From COE1 sp045579665 (GTDB lineage: Bacteria; Bacillota; Clostridia; Lachnospirales; Lachnospiraceae), in contig JAZNMO010000158.1 of NCBI GenBank assembly GCA_045579665.1, positions 1 to 38,309 on the forward strand: a stretch of DNA of 38,309 nt. Reading direction: 5' to 3'. Below, in pieces: positions 30,612-38,309 of this stretch (position 1 is the first letter of the stretch; every line of letters starts with the position of its first letter). The notes beneath the pieces were generated by a model. It had not been told where the DNA came from. It saw only the letters and a program-made list of their open reading frames with translations, and did no database searches. A program made the position numbers and the translations under genes.

Positions 30612-31451
30612 CTACTTTAAGAGATATTGATAAACATCTCTTTTAGAAATTCCTCTATCCTTTGCAACCAGCTTCATCGCTTCCTTGTGGTCTACACCCT
30701 TCTGCTCATAGATTGCCATATGCTCTTCGATTGAAATACTCTGCCAGTCTGCCTCCTGCTCCTTCTTAAATTCCTGCAGACTCTTGCCCTCTAATACAAG
30801 TACATATTCACCTCTTGGCTCTTCTGTCTCATACATCGCAAGTGCTTCCTCTAAGGTAGTAGGTAATACTGTCTCAAAGCGCTTTGTCAGCTCCCTGCAT
30901 AAAGTAATACGTCTATTTCCAAGAGTGTCATATAATTCCTGCAACGTTCTTACCAAATGATGAGGAGCTTCATAAAGGATAATAGTTCTCGATTCCTTCT
31001 TCAAATCCTCCAAAATATCCTTCTTCTCTTTCTTCTCCGATGGCAGAAATCCTTCAAAACAGAATCTCCTGGTGCTTAAGCCAGACAGCGTCAATGCGGT
31101 AATGCAGGCTGCCGCTCCAGGCAAAGAAGTTACCACAATCCCTGCTTCATGGCACATTGCCACTAATACTTCACCCGGGTCAGAAATTGCAGGAGTTCCT
31201 GCATCTGTTATCAAAGCAATATTTTTTCCTGCCTGCATCTGCTCTATCAGATATTTTGCCTTTTCCACCTTATTATATTCATGATAGCTTGTCATTGGTG
31301 TCTTTATTTCAAAATGATTTAATAATTTAATACTGTTTCTTGTATCCTCTGCCGCAATTAAGTCTACTGTTTCCAACGTCTCCACAACGCGCGGTGTCAT
31401 ATCGCTTAAATTTCCTATCGGAGTCGCACACAAATAAAGTTTTCCTGCCAT
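30612..31451 (-). CDS. rsmI: 16S rRNA (cytidine-1402-2'-O)-methyltransferase
   Basis: A 279-aa tetrapyrrole-methylase-fold enzyme that methylates the ribose of C1402 in 16S rRNA. Family marks are LYLCATPIGNLSDMTPRVVETL (from 4), AAEDTRNSIKLLNHF, SYHEYN, ITDAGTPAISDPG and LPGAAACITAL. The C-terminal helical part (about 230-279; GISKRDVYQYLLK) is the usual small domain. It ends the block that runs from the guanylate-kinase-like gene, 27 bases after the trmN6-like gene. This gene order (yaaR, holB, ricT, methyltransferase, rsmI) is common in Firmicutes. Confidence 0.95.
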   Translation of the reverse strand: MAGKLYLCATPIGNLSDMTPRVVETLETVDLIAAEDTRNSIKLLNHFEIKTPMTSYHEYNKVEKAKYLIEQMQAGKNIALITDAGTPAISDPGEVLVAMCHEAGIVVTSLPGAAACITALTLSGLSTRRFCFEGFLPSEKKEKKDILEDLKKESRTIILYEAPHHLVRTLQELYDTLGNRRITLCRELTKRFETVLPTTLEEALAMYETEEPRGEYVLVLEGKSLQEFKKEQEADWQSISIEEHMAIYEQKGVDHKEAMKLVAKDRGISKRDVYQYLLK

Positions 31452-31478
31452 ATTATCTCCATTCTGTTCATACTTACC

Positions 31479-32216
31479 TTAATATCCGTATATATCATAT
31501 ATCTCATCTGTGTATATATTGGGTTCCTTATATACAATAAGCGGCTTCTCTACCGTTATACGGGATTTACCACCTCTACAACCCTCTATCAGCACCATAT
31601 TAGGCTCCTTATCAACATACGGATATACCAGCTGCATTCTCTTAGGCTCCAGCTTATACTTTGACATAGTGACAATAATCTCTGCCAAACGGAACGGTCT
31701 ATGTACCATATAAAAATTCCCGCCCGGCTTTAAAAGCTTAGCTGCATTTGCAATAACATCCTCTAATGTACACAAAACCTCATGTCGCGCGATTGCCTTT
31801 GGACTATCAGGATTTTGAATCCCATGCTGGCCAATCATATACGGAGGATTACAGGTTATAACGTCAAAAGAAGCAGCCGGAAAAATTATGCCTGCTTCCT
31901 TAATGTCACCTACTACAATGTCTATCTTATCCTCTAAATGATTCAAACGGACACTCCGCATCGCCATATCCGCACTCTCTTCCTGTATCTCAAGTCCGGT
32001 CAAATGCGCTGCCTCTGTCTTAGCCTCCATCAAAATCGGTATAATTCCTGTACCGGTTCCCATGTCTAATACAACACCGCCCGGCTTTACCTTTGCAAAG
32101 CCGGACAGCAATACTGCATCCATTCCAAAACAAAATTTCTCTGAATTCTGGATTATCTGATAACCATTTCTTTGCAGATTATCAATTCTTTCGTTCTCCT
32201 TGAGCTTAATCGTCAT
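31479..32216 (-). CDS. trmN6: tRNA1(Val) (adenine-37-N6)-methyltransferase-like protein
   Basis: A 245-aa class I SAM-dependent methyltransferase. The SAM site is VLDMGTGTGIIPILM (about 46-60), and the N6-adenine target motif is NPPY (about 123-126). The N-terminal NGYQIIQNSEKFCFGMDAVLL is typical of the YfiC/TrmN6 group, which modifies A37 of tRNA-Val in E. coli; the substrate in clostridia is less sure. The start is set at 32216, so the ATG overlaps the end of ricT by 11 bases, which implies translational coupling. The longer frame runs further into ricT and has no better ribosome site. Confidence 0.88.
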   Translation of the reverse strand: MTIKLKENERIDNLQRNGYQIIQNSEKFCFGMDAVLLSGFAKVKPGGVVLDMGTGTGIIPILMEAKTEAAHLTGLEIQEESADMAMRSVRLNHLEDKIDIVVGDIKEAGIIFPAASFDVITCNPPYMIGQHGIQNPDSPKAIARHEVLCTLEDVIANAAKLLKPGGNFYMVHRPFRLAEIIVTMSKYKLEPKRMQLVYPYVDKEPNMVLIEGCRGGKSRITVEKPLIVYKEPNIYTDEIYDIYGY

Positions 32217-33117
32217 TGAGCTTTGATCTTCCTTCCTGCTTCTCAAGCTTTTCAAGTTCTCTTAACTCAGCCGCAGTAATATCATCCTGCTTATCCTTAC
32301 GATGTCTCTTCTTGAAACGAAGCTGCTCTACCTTATACTCTCTGATTTCCTTCTCATCATTGGTCTCTACCACTACCTTAACCAACTGACGTAATACATT
32401 TACACTATGTACCTCGCCACGAAGACCATCATCTGTGGTTACATTATCACCTACATTTGGAAGCTTCTTATTCAAATACTCATAGGTCTCTTCCTCATGC
32501 TTTAAGCAACACATCAAACGTCCACAAACACCTGAAATTTTAGTCGGATTCAAAGAAAGATTCTGTTCCTTTGCCATCTTAATCGATACCGGAACAAACT
32601 CTGATAAATGCGTATGACAGCATAAAGGTCGTCCACAAATACCAATACCACCTAAAATCTTAGTCTCATCACGAACACCAATCTGACGAAGCTCAATACG
32701 TGTCTTAAACACTGCAGCCAAATCCTTTACCAGCTCTCTAAAGTCAATTCTTCCATCCGCTGTAAAGTAAAACAAAACCTTATTGTTATCAAAGGTGTAC
32801 TCTGCATCAATCAATTTCATCTCAAGATTGTGCTTCTTAATCTTCTCCAGACAAATCTTAAAGGCATCCTTCTCCTTCGCCTTATTTGACTTTTCCTGCT
32901 CATCGTCCTTGGCTGTTGCCACACGAAGTACAGGCTTTAACGGTTGAATCACCGATTCATCCTCTACCTCACGAATATCACCAACTACCGTTCCGTATTC
33001 AACACCTCTGGCAGTCTCTACAATAACATGGTCACCCTTCTTAATATCAAAATTTAATGGATCAAAGAAATATACCTTTCCTGCTGTTCTAAATCTTACG
33101 CCTATTACCTTTGTCAT
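32206..33117 (-). CDS. ricT: RicT (YaaT) PSP1-domain protein
   Basis: A 303-aa protein with the PSP1 domain (about 1-200) and the Cys motifs GICGRPLCC and VCGRLMCC. In B. subtilis RicT is part of the RicA-RicF-RicT complex, which carries [4Fe-4S] clusters and promotes mRNA maturation by RNase Y, with effects on sporulation, biofilm and competence. The C-terminus is charged and helical. It overlaps the trmN6-like gene and lies 22 bases after holB. RicA and RicF genes are not in this window. Confidence 0.94.
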   Translation of the reverse strand: MTKVIGVRFRTAGKVYFFDPLNFDIKKGDHVIVETARGVEYGTVVGDIREVEDESVIQPLKPVLRVATAKDDEQEKSNKAKEKDAFKICLEKIKKHNLEMKLIDAEYTFDNNKVLFYFTADGRIDFRELVKDLAAVFKTRIELRQIGVRDETKILGGIGICGRPLCCHTHLSEFVPVSIKMAKEQNLSLNPTKISGVCGRLMCCLKHEEETYEYLNKKLPNVGDNVTTDDGLRGEVHSVNVLRQLVKVVVETNDEKEIREYKVEQLRFKKRHRKDKQDDITAAELRELEKLEKQEGRSKLNDD

Positions 33118-33139
33118 AATCTATCTACCTCACTCTATT

Positions 33140-34144
33140 TTATATGCCTTTTAATTCCATAAGTAAAAGCTCCATCGTTAAATCAAAATTAACATTTGAC
33201 TTTAACCGATTTCTAGCATGATCAATACTACGAAGCTTCTGTTCTAACTGCTCATAGGAATTTGTCTCAGCTACTCTTTGGATATCTGAAACATCCTCCC
33301 TAAAAATCATATGCTGTATATCCTTACATGACTTATAAAGCAATACATCACGATACCATATTGTACACAAGTCAAGATAATCATTAATATCCAGCTTCTC
33401 CTCTGAAATCTTCTTTACCACCGCTACCATCTGATTTACTTCCATATCAGATAGATTCTTCAGCACACCTAATGCCTCTGATTTCAACTGGTCGAAGGCT
33501 TCATCCGTTGCAAGCCCCTTGGCACGTCCAACATTCCCTCTTGCAAAGGATGCGCACACACTTGCCCGATAATCTGGTATCTCTACCTTCTCCATTAAAA
33601 ATCGTTTAATCAAATCTCCCGCAACCGGCTTTATATTTAATGTTACACACCTACTTAATATGGTAGGCAATAGGATATCAACATTTGTTGTTAACAAAAA
33701 AATCACTGCATACTCAGGAGGCTCCTCCAGAGTCTTTAACAACGCATTCTGTGCCTGAATATTCATCTTCTCGGCTTCATCCATAATATAAATCTTATGA
33801 GCACTGCTATAAGGCTTAATTGCAATATTATTATTAATCTGCATTCTGATATTATCAACACTTATCACATTAGGCTTCTCATGCTCAATATAAATTACAT
33901 CCGGATGATTTCTATTCATAGCCTGCTTACAGGAACGGCATTCATTACACGGCTTAGTCCCTTCTCCTTCACATAAAAGGGCTCTAGCGAAGATATCTGC
34001 TATCATCTTCTTACCGGAAGCCTTTTCTCCCTGTATGATATATGCATGTGAGATTTTTTGAAATTTCAATGCATTCTGTAAATTATTCGTTAAATGCTCC
34101 TGTCCTATTACAGACTCCCAATTTGTATCAAGTGCTTCTATCAT
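33140..34144 (-). CDS. holB: DNA polymerase III delta-prime subunit
   Basis: A 334-aa AAA+ clamp-loader subunit. Marks are QEHLTNNLQNALKFQKISHAYIIQG, a modified Walker A (GEKASGKKM), a Cys4 zinc module (CEGEGTKPCNECRSCKQ), DEAEKMNIQAQNALLKTLEEPP and the SRC motif (TILSRC). With DnaX and HolA it loads the beta clamp. The C-terminal collar domain is present. It lies between yaaR and ricT in the conserved Firmicutes order. Confidence 0.94.
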   Translation of the reverse strand: MIEALDTNWESVIGQEHLTNNLQNALKFQKISHAYIIQGEKASGKKMIADIFARALLCEGEGTKPCNECRSCKQAMNRNHPDVIYIEHEKPNVISVDNIRMQINNNIAIKPYSSAHKIYIMDEAEKMNIQAQNALLKTLEEPPEYAVIFLLTTNVDILLPTILSRCVTLNIKPVAGDLIKRFLMEKVEIPDYRASVCASFARGNVGRAKGLATDEAFDQLKSEALGVLKNLSDMEVNQMVAVVKKISEEKLDINDYLDLCTIWYRDVLLYKSCKDIQHMIFREDVSDIQRVAETNSYEQLEQKLRSIDHARNRLKSNVNFDLTMELLLMELKGI

Positions 34145-34179
34145 TATACCTTGCCCTTACCATATCAGCCCAATGCCTT

Positions 34180-34620
34180 TTACGTAAAAATATCCAGCAA
34201 CAAACCTCTTATCTCTCCTACAACAGATAATATCTTGATGTTGTCCTTCTCATCCTTCACCAGCTCCTGCGCAAGCTCATCAAGCTTCTCATCTACCAGT
34301 CGAATGATTCCATATACTCTATGACGACCTCTTCTATCAAGGAAATTCTCTCTGGAAAACTTATGTGAACGATTCACAATTTCATTCATAAAGTCCTTAA
34401 TCAAAGACCTGTACCTGCGCATATCCTTAACATCCATGCGCTTTACAAGCTTATCTCCCTGCATTACAATTTCCTGCATCATAAGATTCAATCTCTCTGC
34501 CAGCTCTGCCTCTGCAATATTACTAGCCAACACAAACTTAAAAGAACCATCCGTCGGCTGTACATTCTGCGTCTGCTCCGGCATTATTGCCTGTTGTACC
34601 TGATTCACCTTGATATCCAT
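34180..34620 (-). CDS. yaaR: YaaR family protein (DUF327)
   Basis: A 146-aa helical protein of the DUF327/YaaR family, found beside holB in Firmicutes. The function is not established. Sequence is charged with long helices (AELAERLNLMMQEIVMQGDKLVKRMDVKDMRRYRSLIKDFMNEIV) and no catalytic motif. It lies 35 bases upstream of holB. Confidence 0.87.
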   Translation of the reverse strand: MDIKVNQVQQAIMPEQTQNVQPTDGSFKFVLASNIAEAELAERLNLMMQEIVMQGDKLVKRMDVKDMRRYRSLIKDFMNEIVNRSHKFSRENFLDRRGRHRVYGIIRLVDEKLDELAQELVKDEKDNIKILSVVGEIRGLLLDIFT

Positions 34621-34682
34621 GATATCACACCCCTATTATCCTCTAGTAATCTGCTATTCCCATTTATTCTGCCACAAATAGA

Positions 34683-34700
34683 GAGTAATTTCTATTACTC
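34683..34700 (-). other. Hairpin between the guanylate-kinase-like gene and yaaR
   Basis: GAGTAAT (34683-34689), TTCT, ATTACTC (34694-34700): a 7-bp perfect stem in the 130-base gap. On the minus strand only a weak T-rich tail follows, so it is at most a partial terminator or an RNA-processing site. Confidence 0.4.
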
Positions 34701-34750
34701 CCTATCCAATAACTTCTCTCATTATAATATATTATCTATACGAAAAACAA

Positions 34751-35338
34751 TTATTTCATATCGGAAATATATTGTATCACTTCCTGTATACAACAGCTCA
34801 GCTTACAATTTATGAAACGCTTCTCTATCCCTGCTTCCTGCAGCTTCTCCTCAGAAAAATCCTGACAGTCCGCTAGATATCTTCTACACATCTCTTCATA
34901 TTTAGGAGACTTTTGCTTCTTCTCACGAAGCAACGCCCTGTTCAGACGCACTCCATCCTCAACCTCTATATATATCGGACAAACCTTATCATTTCCAAAA
35001 TAATCTCTAGTCATCTGATAAGATTCCAATGTACCAATAATCAGATAATCCTTATTCTCAAGGTCAATTTGGTCATCCTTTACCATATAATAATACCATA
35101 TTCCATGAACCGTTTGATACCCTCTGCACTCAATAATCTTATTCTCCTGCTTCAGGCTTTCAAGAGTCTCAACATCAGTAAAAAAATACTCCACTCCATC
35201 CTGCTCACCTTCGCGAATCGGACGTGTTGTATATGGAACTATTTTGTTCAATTCAAGCTTCTTATTCTTCAAGAGTCTTTTATATATGGTATCCTTGCCT
35301 GTTGAACTTTTACCCATTATACAGTAAATTCTGCTCAT
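34751..35338 (-). CDS. Guanylate kinase-like P-loop protein
   Basis: A 195-aa nucleotide kinase-fold protein with P-loop GKSSTGKDT (about 9-17) and the guanylate kinase GMP-binding pattern PYTTRPIREGEQDGVEYFF (about 35-53). It diverges from standard Gmk: the P-loop has GKD where Gmk has GKG or GKS, and the C-terminal part is Cys-rich with no close match. It may be a second, specialised guanylate kinase homologue. Start taken at 35338, with GGAGACAGGG upstream; the Met four codons earlier is possible. First gene of the block that continues with yaaR and holB. Confidence 0.8.
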   Translation of the reverse strand: MSRIYCIMGKSSTGKDTIYKRLLKNKKLELNKIVPYTTRPIREGEQDGVEYFFTDVETLESLKQENKIIECRGYQTVHGIWYYYMVKDDQIDLENKDYLIIGTLESYQMTRDYFGNDKVCPIYIEVEDGVRLNRALLREKKQKSPKYEEMCRRYLADCQDFSEEKLQEAGIEKRFINCKLSCCIQEVIQYISDMK

Positions 35339-35445
35339 CCCTGTCTCCATTCTGCCTTCTAATCTTCTGTACTAATCGTATAAACTACTTTATACTCCCA
35401 TAATTCATATAACAATACATTTTTGGTAACTGTTCTAAAATATAA

Positions 35446-36870
35446 TTACTCTACCTCTACAATTCGAATCATGTTTGTCTTACCTGTAATCTTTAATGGA
35501 ACCCCAGCTGTTAATACTACCCTGTCACCTGCCTTGATTAATCCGGCTTCCTTACTTACCTGTACAGCCTCTTCAAACATCTTCTCAGCAGTATCATTCT
35601 CAGAAATTAACATAGGAGTTACCCCCCATACCATACTAAGTTGACGATATACTACCTCATCTGCTGTAATACCAATAATTGGACATGCAGGTGTATAAGT
35701 TGCTACTCTGTTTGCAGTAAAGCCTGACATCGTTAATGCAATAATTGCAGACGCATTCAAATCAATGGCCGTAGAACAGCACGCATGTGCAATTGCTGTA
35801 GTAATGTCTTCATTCTTATCTTCATTTCTCTTTCGAAGTCGTGATACATAATCAATATCCTGCTCTGTTCTCTCCGCAATCTTGACCATAGTCTGAACAG
35901 ACTCTACAGGATATGCACCAGCAGCACTTTCGCCACTAAGCATAATAGCAGATGTACCGTCATAAATAGCATTCGCAACGTCTGTAACCTCTGCTCTGGT
36001 AGGTCTTGGATTCTTCATCATAGAATCTAGCATCTGTGTAGCAGTAATAACAATCTTACCCTGCTTTAAAGCTTCCTTAATCATCTTCTTCTGAATAACA
36101 GGAACCTCTTCAAATGGAATCTCTACACCCATATCACCACGGGCAACCATAATTCCATCAGACACCTGCAGGATCTCTTTTAAATTACGAATACCTTGCA
36201 TATTCTCAATTTTAGCAATAATCTTCATCTTACCGCCATTATCACTAATCAGCTTACGAACCTGCTCAATATCTTCCTTACATCTGGTGAATGAAGCTGC
36301 GACATAATCATAACCCATTTTCACACCAAATAAAATATCTGCTTCATCCTGCTCACTAATAAATGGCATAGATAATGTTGCTCCAGGTAAATTAATACCC
36401 TTGTGATTTGAAACATAACCAGAATTATTTACTTCACAGATAATGTCGGTATCTGTAATTTCTTTAACAGTCATTCCAATTAACCCATCATCAATCAGAA
36501 TCGTATTACCAACCTTTACATCGTTTCTAAGGTTCTTATAGGTAACTGAAGCTCTTTCCTTAGTCCCCATCATATCTTCTATTGTCAATGCAAAGGTCTG
36601 ACCAGCCTCTAATAAAACTTTTCCCTCTGCAAAATCCTTCAAACGAATCTCCGGGCCCTTAGTATCCAGCATTGTAGCTACCGAAAGACCTAACTCCTTT
36701 GCAATTCTGACAGTTCTATTGAACTTGGCACTATGCTCCTCATAATCTCCGTGTGAAAAATTAAAACGTGCCACATTCATACCTGCAAGCATAAGCTCAC
36801 GCAACTTCTCTTCATTCTCAGAAGCAGGTCCTATTGTACAAATAATTTTGGTTTTTCTCATACTACTCAT
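35446..36870 (-). CDS. pyk: Pyruvate kinase
   Basis: A 474-aa glycolytic enzyme that makes pyruvate and ATP from phosphoenolpyruvate. Marks are TKIICTIGPASENEEKLRELMLAGMNVARFNFSHG (start), DTKGPEIR, MKIIAKIENMQGIRNL with the active-site Lys, VARGDMGVEIPFEEVP, TATQMLDSMMKNPRPTRAEVTDVANAIYDGTSAIMLSGESAAG. It lacks the additional C-terminal PEP-utilising domain of Bacillus-type enzymes. AGAAAGGATTT precedes the first ATG; a second Met at residue 4 is possible. Monocistronic by spacing. Confidence 0.97.
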   Translation of the reverse strand: MSSMRKTKIICTIGPASENEEKLRELMLAGMNVARFNFSHGDYEEHSAKFNRTVRIAKELGLSVATMLDTKGPEIRLKDFAEGKVLLEAGQTFALTIEDMMGTKERASVTYKNLRNDVKVGNTILIDDGLIGMTVKEITDTDIICEVNNSGYVSNHKGINLPGATLSMPFISEQDEADILFGVKMGYDYVAASFTRCKEDIEQVRKLISDNGGKMKIIAKIENMQGIRNLKEILQVSDGIMVARGDMGVEIPFEEVPVIQKKMIKEALKQGKIVITATQMLDSMMKNPRPTRAEVTDVANAIYDGTSAIMLSGESAAGAYPVESVQTMVKIAERTEQDIDYVSRLRKRNEDKNEDITTAIAHACCSTAIDLNASAIIALTMSGFTANRVATYTPACPIIGITADEVVYRQLSMVWGVTPMLISENDTAEKMFEEAVQVSKEAGLIKAGDRVVLTAGVPLKITGKTNMIRIVEVE

Positions 36871-36991
36871 AAATCCTTTCTAAATGGCTATCTTGACATC
36901 CTTCGTATACTACTTATATGTCTCATGTATCTCATACCCCAACTATATCGCCATACACTATCTCTTCGGCCTGCTGACTTCTCTATATGCC

Positions 36992-37474
36992 TTAATCTGC
37001 CAAACTTTTTGATTCACATTTGTTTGCATTCTTCAAACGAAGTGTCTCCAAAATCGAACAATACTTGTCTGCAACCGTAACTATCCACGCCTCCCTACAA
37101 GCAGGCGGTACAATCGTTAACGGCCACATATGCTTTTTGATGATATCCTCTTCTCTCTTTGTCAACTCATACTCTTTCTGTGCATTTCTTAATGCTCTGC
37201 CCGGATGAAAAACTCCATGCAACTTATACGGCTTACGATAATCTCCTATATGCCAATCATATAAAAAATAATCATGCAATAGCGCACCTCTAACAAGCTC
37301 TCTTCTGTTCTTACTAATATGAAATTTATCATTCAGCTTTAAACACATCTTTGCTACACTAATACAATGATCGTGCACTGACATCGTACCATGCTGTATG
37401 TGTTGCTTTGTCATTAGAAAATTCTCAGAATTTAAAATATCTTCAGCATATTCTTTTAGTTCATTCTCATACAT
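36992..37474 (-). CDS. HD-domain protein
   Basis: A 160-aa protein with an HD phosphohydrolase fold (about 25-145): His in SVHDHCISVAKM, HD in GALLHDYFLYDW, and further His in KLHGVFHPGRAL and IIKKHMWPL. The metal set is complete, so hydrolysis of a nucleotide or similar phosphate ester is likely. It resembles the small HD proteins of clostridia that are often annotated as phosphohydrolases; no specific substrate can be given. It lies between the tRNA cluster and pyk, 120 bases upstream of pyk. Confidence 0.83.
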   Translation of the reverse strand: MYENELKEYAEDILNSENFLMTKQHIQHGTMSVHDHCISVAKMCLKLNDKFHISKNRRELVRGALLHDYFLYDWHIGDYRKPYKLHGVFHPGRALRNAQKEYELTKREEDIIKKHMWPLTIVPPACREAWIVTVADKYCSILETLRLKNANKCESKSLAD

Positions 37475-37673
37475 AACCCAATTACCCTCTAATATTGTGC
37501 ACTTGATATGTCAACTGCACATACACAGCTATTTTACCATACAAATAAAGAAAAAGAAATGTCGATTTATAACCTTTACTAATTCTAAACCAAATCCTTT
37601 TTCTTCCTTTTTATTATTCTTACCAAGAACTCTCTATTCTATTAATTTATACAAACAAAATTCTCTATAAGAC

Positions 37674-37704
37674 CAAAAAAGCACCATCCAAAAAGATGAT
37701 GCTT
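37674..37704 (-). terminator. Terminator of the tRNA cluster
   Basis: On the minus strand AAGCATCATC pairs with GATGGTGCTT (37695-37704 with 37679-37688, one G-U pair) and is followed by TTTTTT. It lies 36 bases past the tRNA-Phe gene. The rest of 37475-37739 shows no gene. Confidence 0.85.
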
Positions 37705-37739
37705 AATATATCATACATTATATCCTAAAATTAAAAGAA

Positions 37740-37812
<73 letters not shown>

Positions 37813-37831
37813 ATTTAGACTTACGTCTGAG

Positions 37832-37905
37832 TAGCGGGGACAGGATTTGAACCTGTGACCTTCGGGTTATGAGCCCGACGAGCTTCCAGACTGCTCCACC
37901 CCGCG
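37832..37905 (-). tRNA. Initiator tRNA-fMet (CAU)
   Basis: 74 bases, anticodon loop CTCATAA. Three consecutive G-C pairs in the anticodon stem (GGG/CCC) and a mismatch at 1-72 mark it as initiator. The mismatch is C1-U72, where E. coli has C1-A72. CCA is not encoded. Confidence 0.95.
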
Positions 37906-37918
37906 TCATTAAATTAAA

Positions 37919-38000
37919 TGGATGGAGGTGGATTCGAACCACCGAAGCAATTTGCAGCAGATTTACAGTCTGTCCCCTTTGGCCACTCGGGAATCCATCC
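37919..38000 (-). tRNA. tRNA-Tyr (GUA)
   Basis: 82 bases, class II with a long variable arm, acceptor GGATGGA/TCCATCC, anticodon loop CTGTAAA, discriminator A. CCA is not encoded. Confidence 0.95.
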
Positions 38001-38005
38001 ATAAA

Positions 38006-38078
38006 AGCCGATGATCGGACTCGAACCGATAACCTGCTGATTACAAATCAGCTGCTCTGCCAATTGAGCCACATCGGC
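38006..38078 (-). tRNA. tRNA-Thr (UGU)
   Basis: 73 bases, acceptor GCCGATG/CATCGGC, anticodon loop TTTGTAA, discriminator U. CCA is not encoded. Confidence 0.95.
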
Positions 38079-38110
38079 GTATTTATTATACGCAATTATT
38101 TAGTTATCAA

Positions 38111-38183
38111 TGGGACCTACAGGGCTCGAACCTGTGACCCTCTGCTTGTAAGGCAGATGCTCTCCCAGCTGAGCTAAGATCCC
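38111..38183 (-). tRNA. tRNA-Val (UAC)
   Basis: 73 bases, acceptor GGGATCT/AGGTCCC with one U-G pair, anticodon loop CTTACAA, discriminator A. CCA is not encoded. Confidence 0.95.
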
Positions 38184-38233
38184 AAGTGTTTACACACATT
38201 TTATATAATTCGTAGTACAGTGAACTGTACTGA

Positions 38234-38307
38234 CGACCCAGAAGGGACTCGAACCCTCGACCTCCGCCGTGACAGGGCGGCGCTCTAACCAACTGAGCCA
38301 CTAGGCC
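38234..38307 (-). tRNA. tRNA-Asp (GUC)
   Basis: 74 bases, acceptor GGCCTAG/CTGGGTC with U-G and G-U pairs, anticodon loop CTGTCAC, discriminator G as expected for Asp. First tRNA of the cluster in this window; its promoter lies outside. Confidence 0.95.
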
Positions 38308-38309
38308 AT

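Overview
The window looks like chromosomal DNA of a low-GC, Gram-positive gut or rumen Clostridium relative, most likely Lachnospiraceae. The grounds are AT-rich codon use, strong AGGAGG-type ribosome sites, sigma-A promoters, a PerR plus reverse-rubrerythrin oxidative-stress unit, a secreted GH5 cellulase with Ser/Glu-rich linkers, a nadA-nadB-nadC-niaR operon, and a ricT/yaaR/holB housekeeping block. None of the six tRNA genes encodes CCA. The species cannot be named from sequence alone.

Layout. 1-2000: a kinase/regulator two-component pair (minus). 2076-3196: perR and reverse rubrerythrin (plus) behind a near-consensus promoter with a PerR-box-like palindrome. 3200-4335: a lipoprotein, then about 490 bp without an intact gene that holds TGACCCA palindromes and a decayed rubrerythrin fragment. 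4336-9505: a modular cellulase, a propeller-like lipoprotein, a small membrane protein and an XRE regulator. 9532-11541: a secreted Thr/Glu-rich surface protein. 11767-13803: a 169-aa protein of unknown function, a structured intergenic RNA and a reverse transcriptase; this is the strongest candidate for an undescribed system. 13817-16771: an EAL-type c-di-GMP protein and a Sel1-repeat partner. 16989-22401: an LtaS-like enzyme, a DUF3737 protein, an MBOAT acyltransferase and a DltD/AlgX-like SGNH protein, probably one cell-envelope operon. 22581-23663: an acyltransferase-3 protein. 23774-27608: de novo NAD synthesis with its likely repressor. 27641-30210: a transglutaminase-like surface protein and a divergent LytTR regulator. 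30291-37474: acyl carrier protein, then rsmI, trmN6-like, ricT, holB, yaaR and a guanylate-kinase-like gene, pyruvate kinase and an HD-domain protein, all minus. 37740-38307: six tRNA genes (minus; transcribed Asp, Val, Thr, Tyr, fMet, Phe).

The RT module. The 169-aa gene has its own extended -10 promoter. Seven bases after its stop codon a second extended -10 (TGATATAAT) would start an RNA at about 12351. That RNA begins and ends with complementary purine/pyrimidine tracts (16 pairs, 12351-12366 with 12486-12501). Between them are two hairpins and a pair of crossing helices that can form an H-type pseudoknot. The RT (YSDD catalytic box, distinctive roughly 100-aa C-terminal extension) starts 16 bases after the RNA's closing strand and is followed by a 15-bp terminator. 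It does not fit a classical retron, a diversity-generating retroelement or a group II intron.

Other points worth following: a 20-bp direct repeat that brackets exactly the MBOAT/SGNH pair, palindromes in promoter spacers of the surface-protein gene and nadA, a 69-bp tandem repeat in the cellulase linker, a degenerate GGDEF site beside an intact EAL site, and a LytTR regulator with Asn at the expected phospho-acceptor position.
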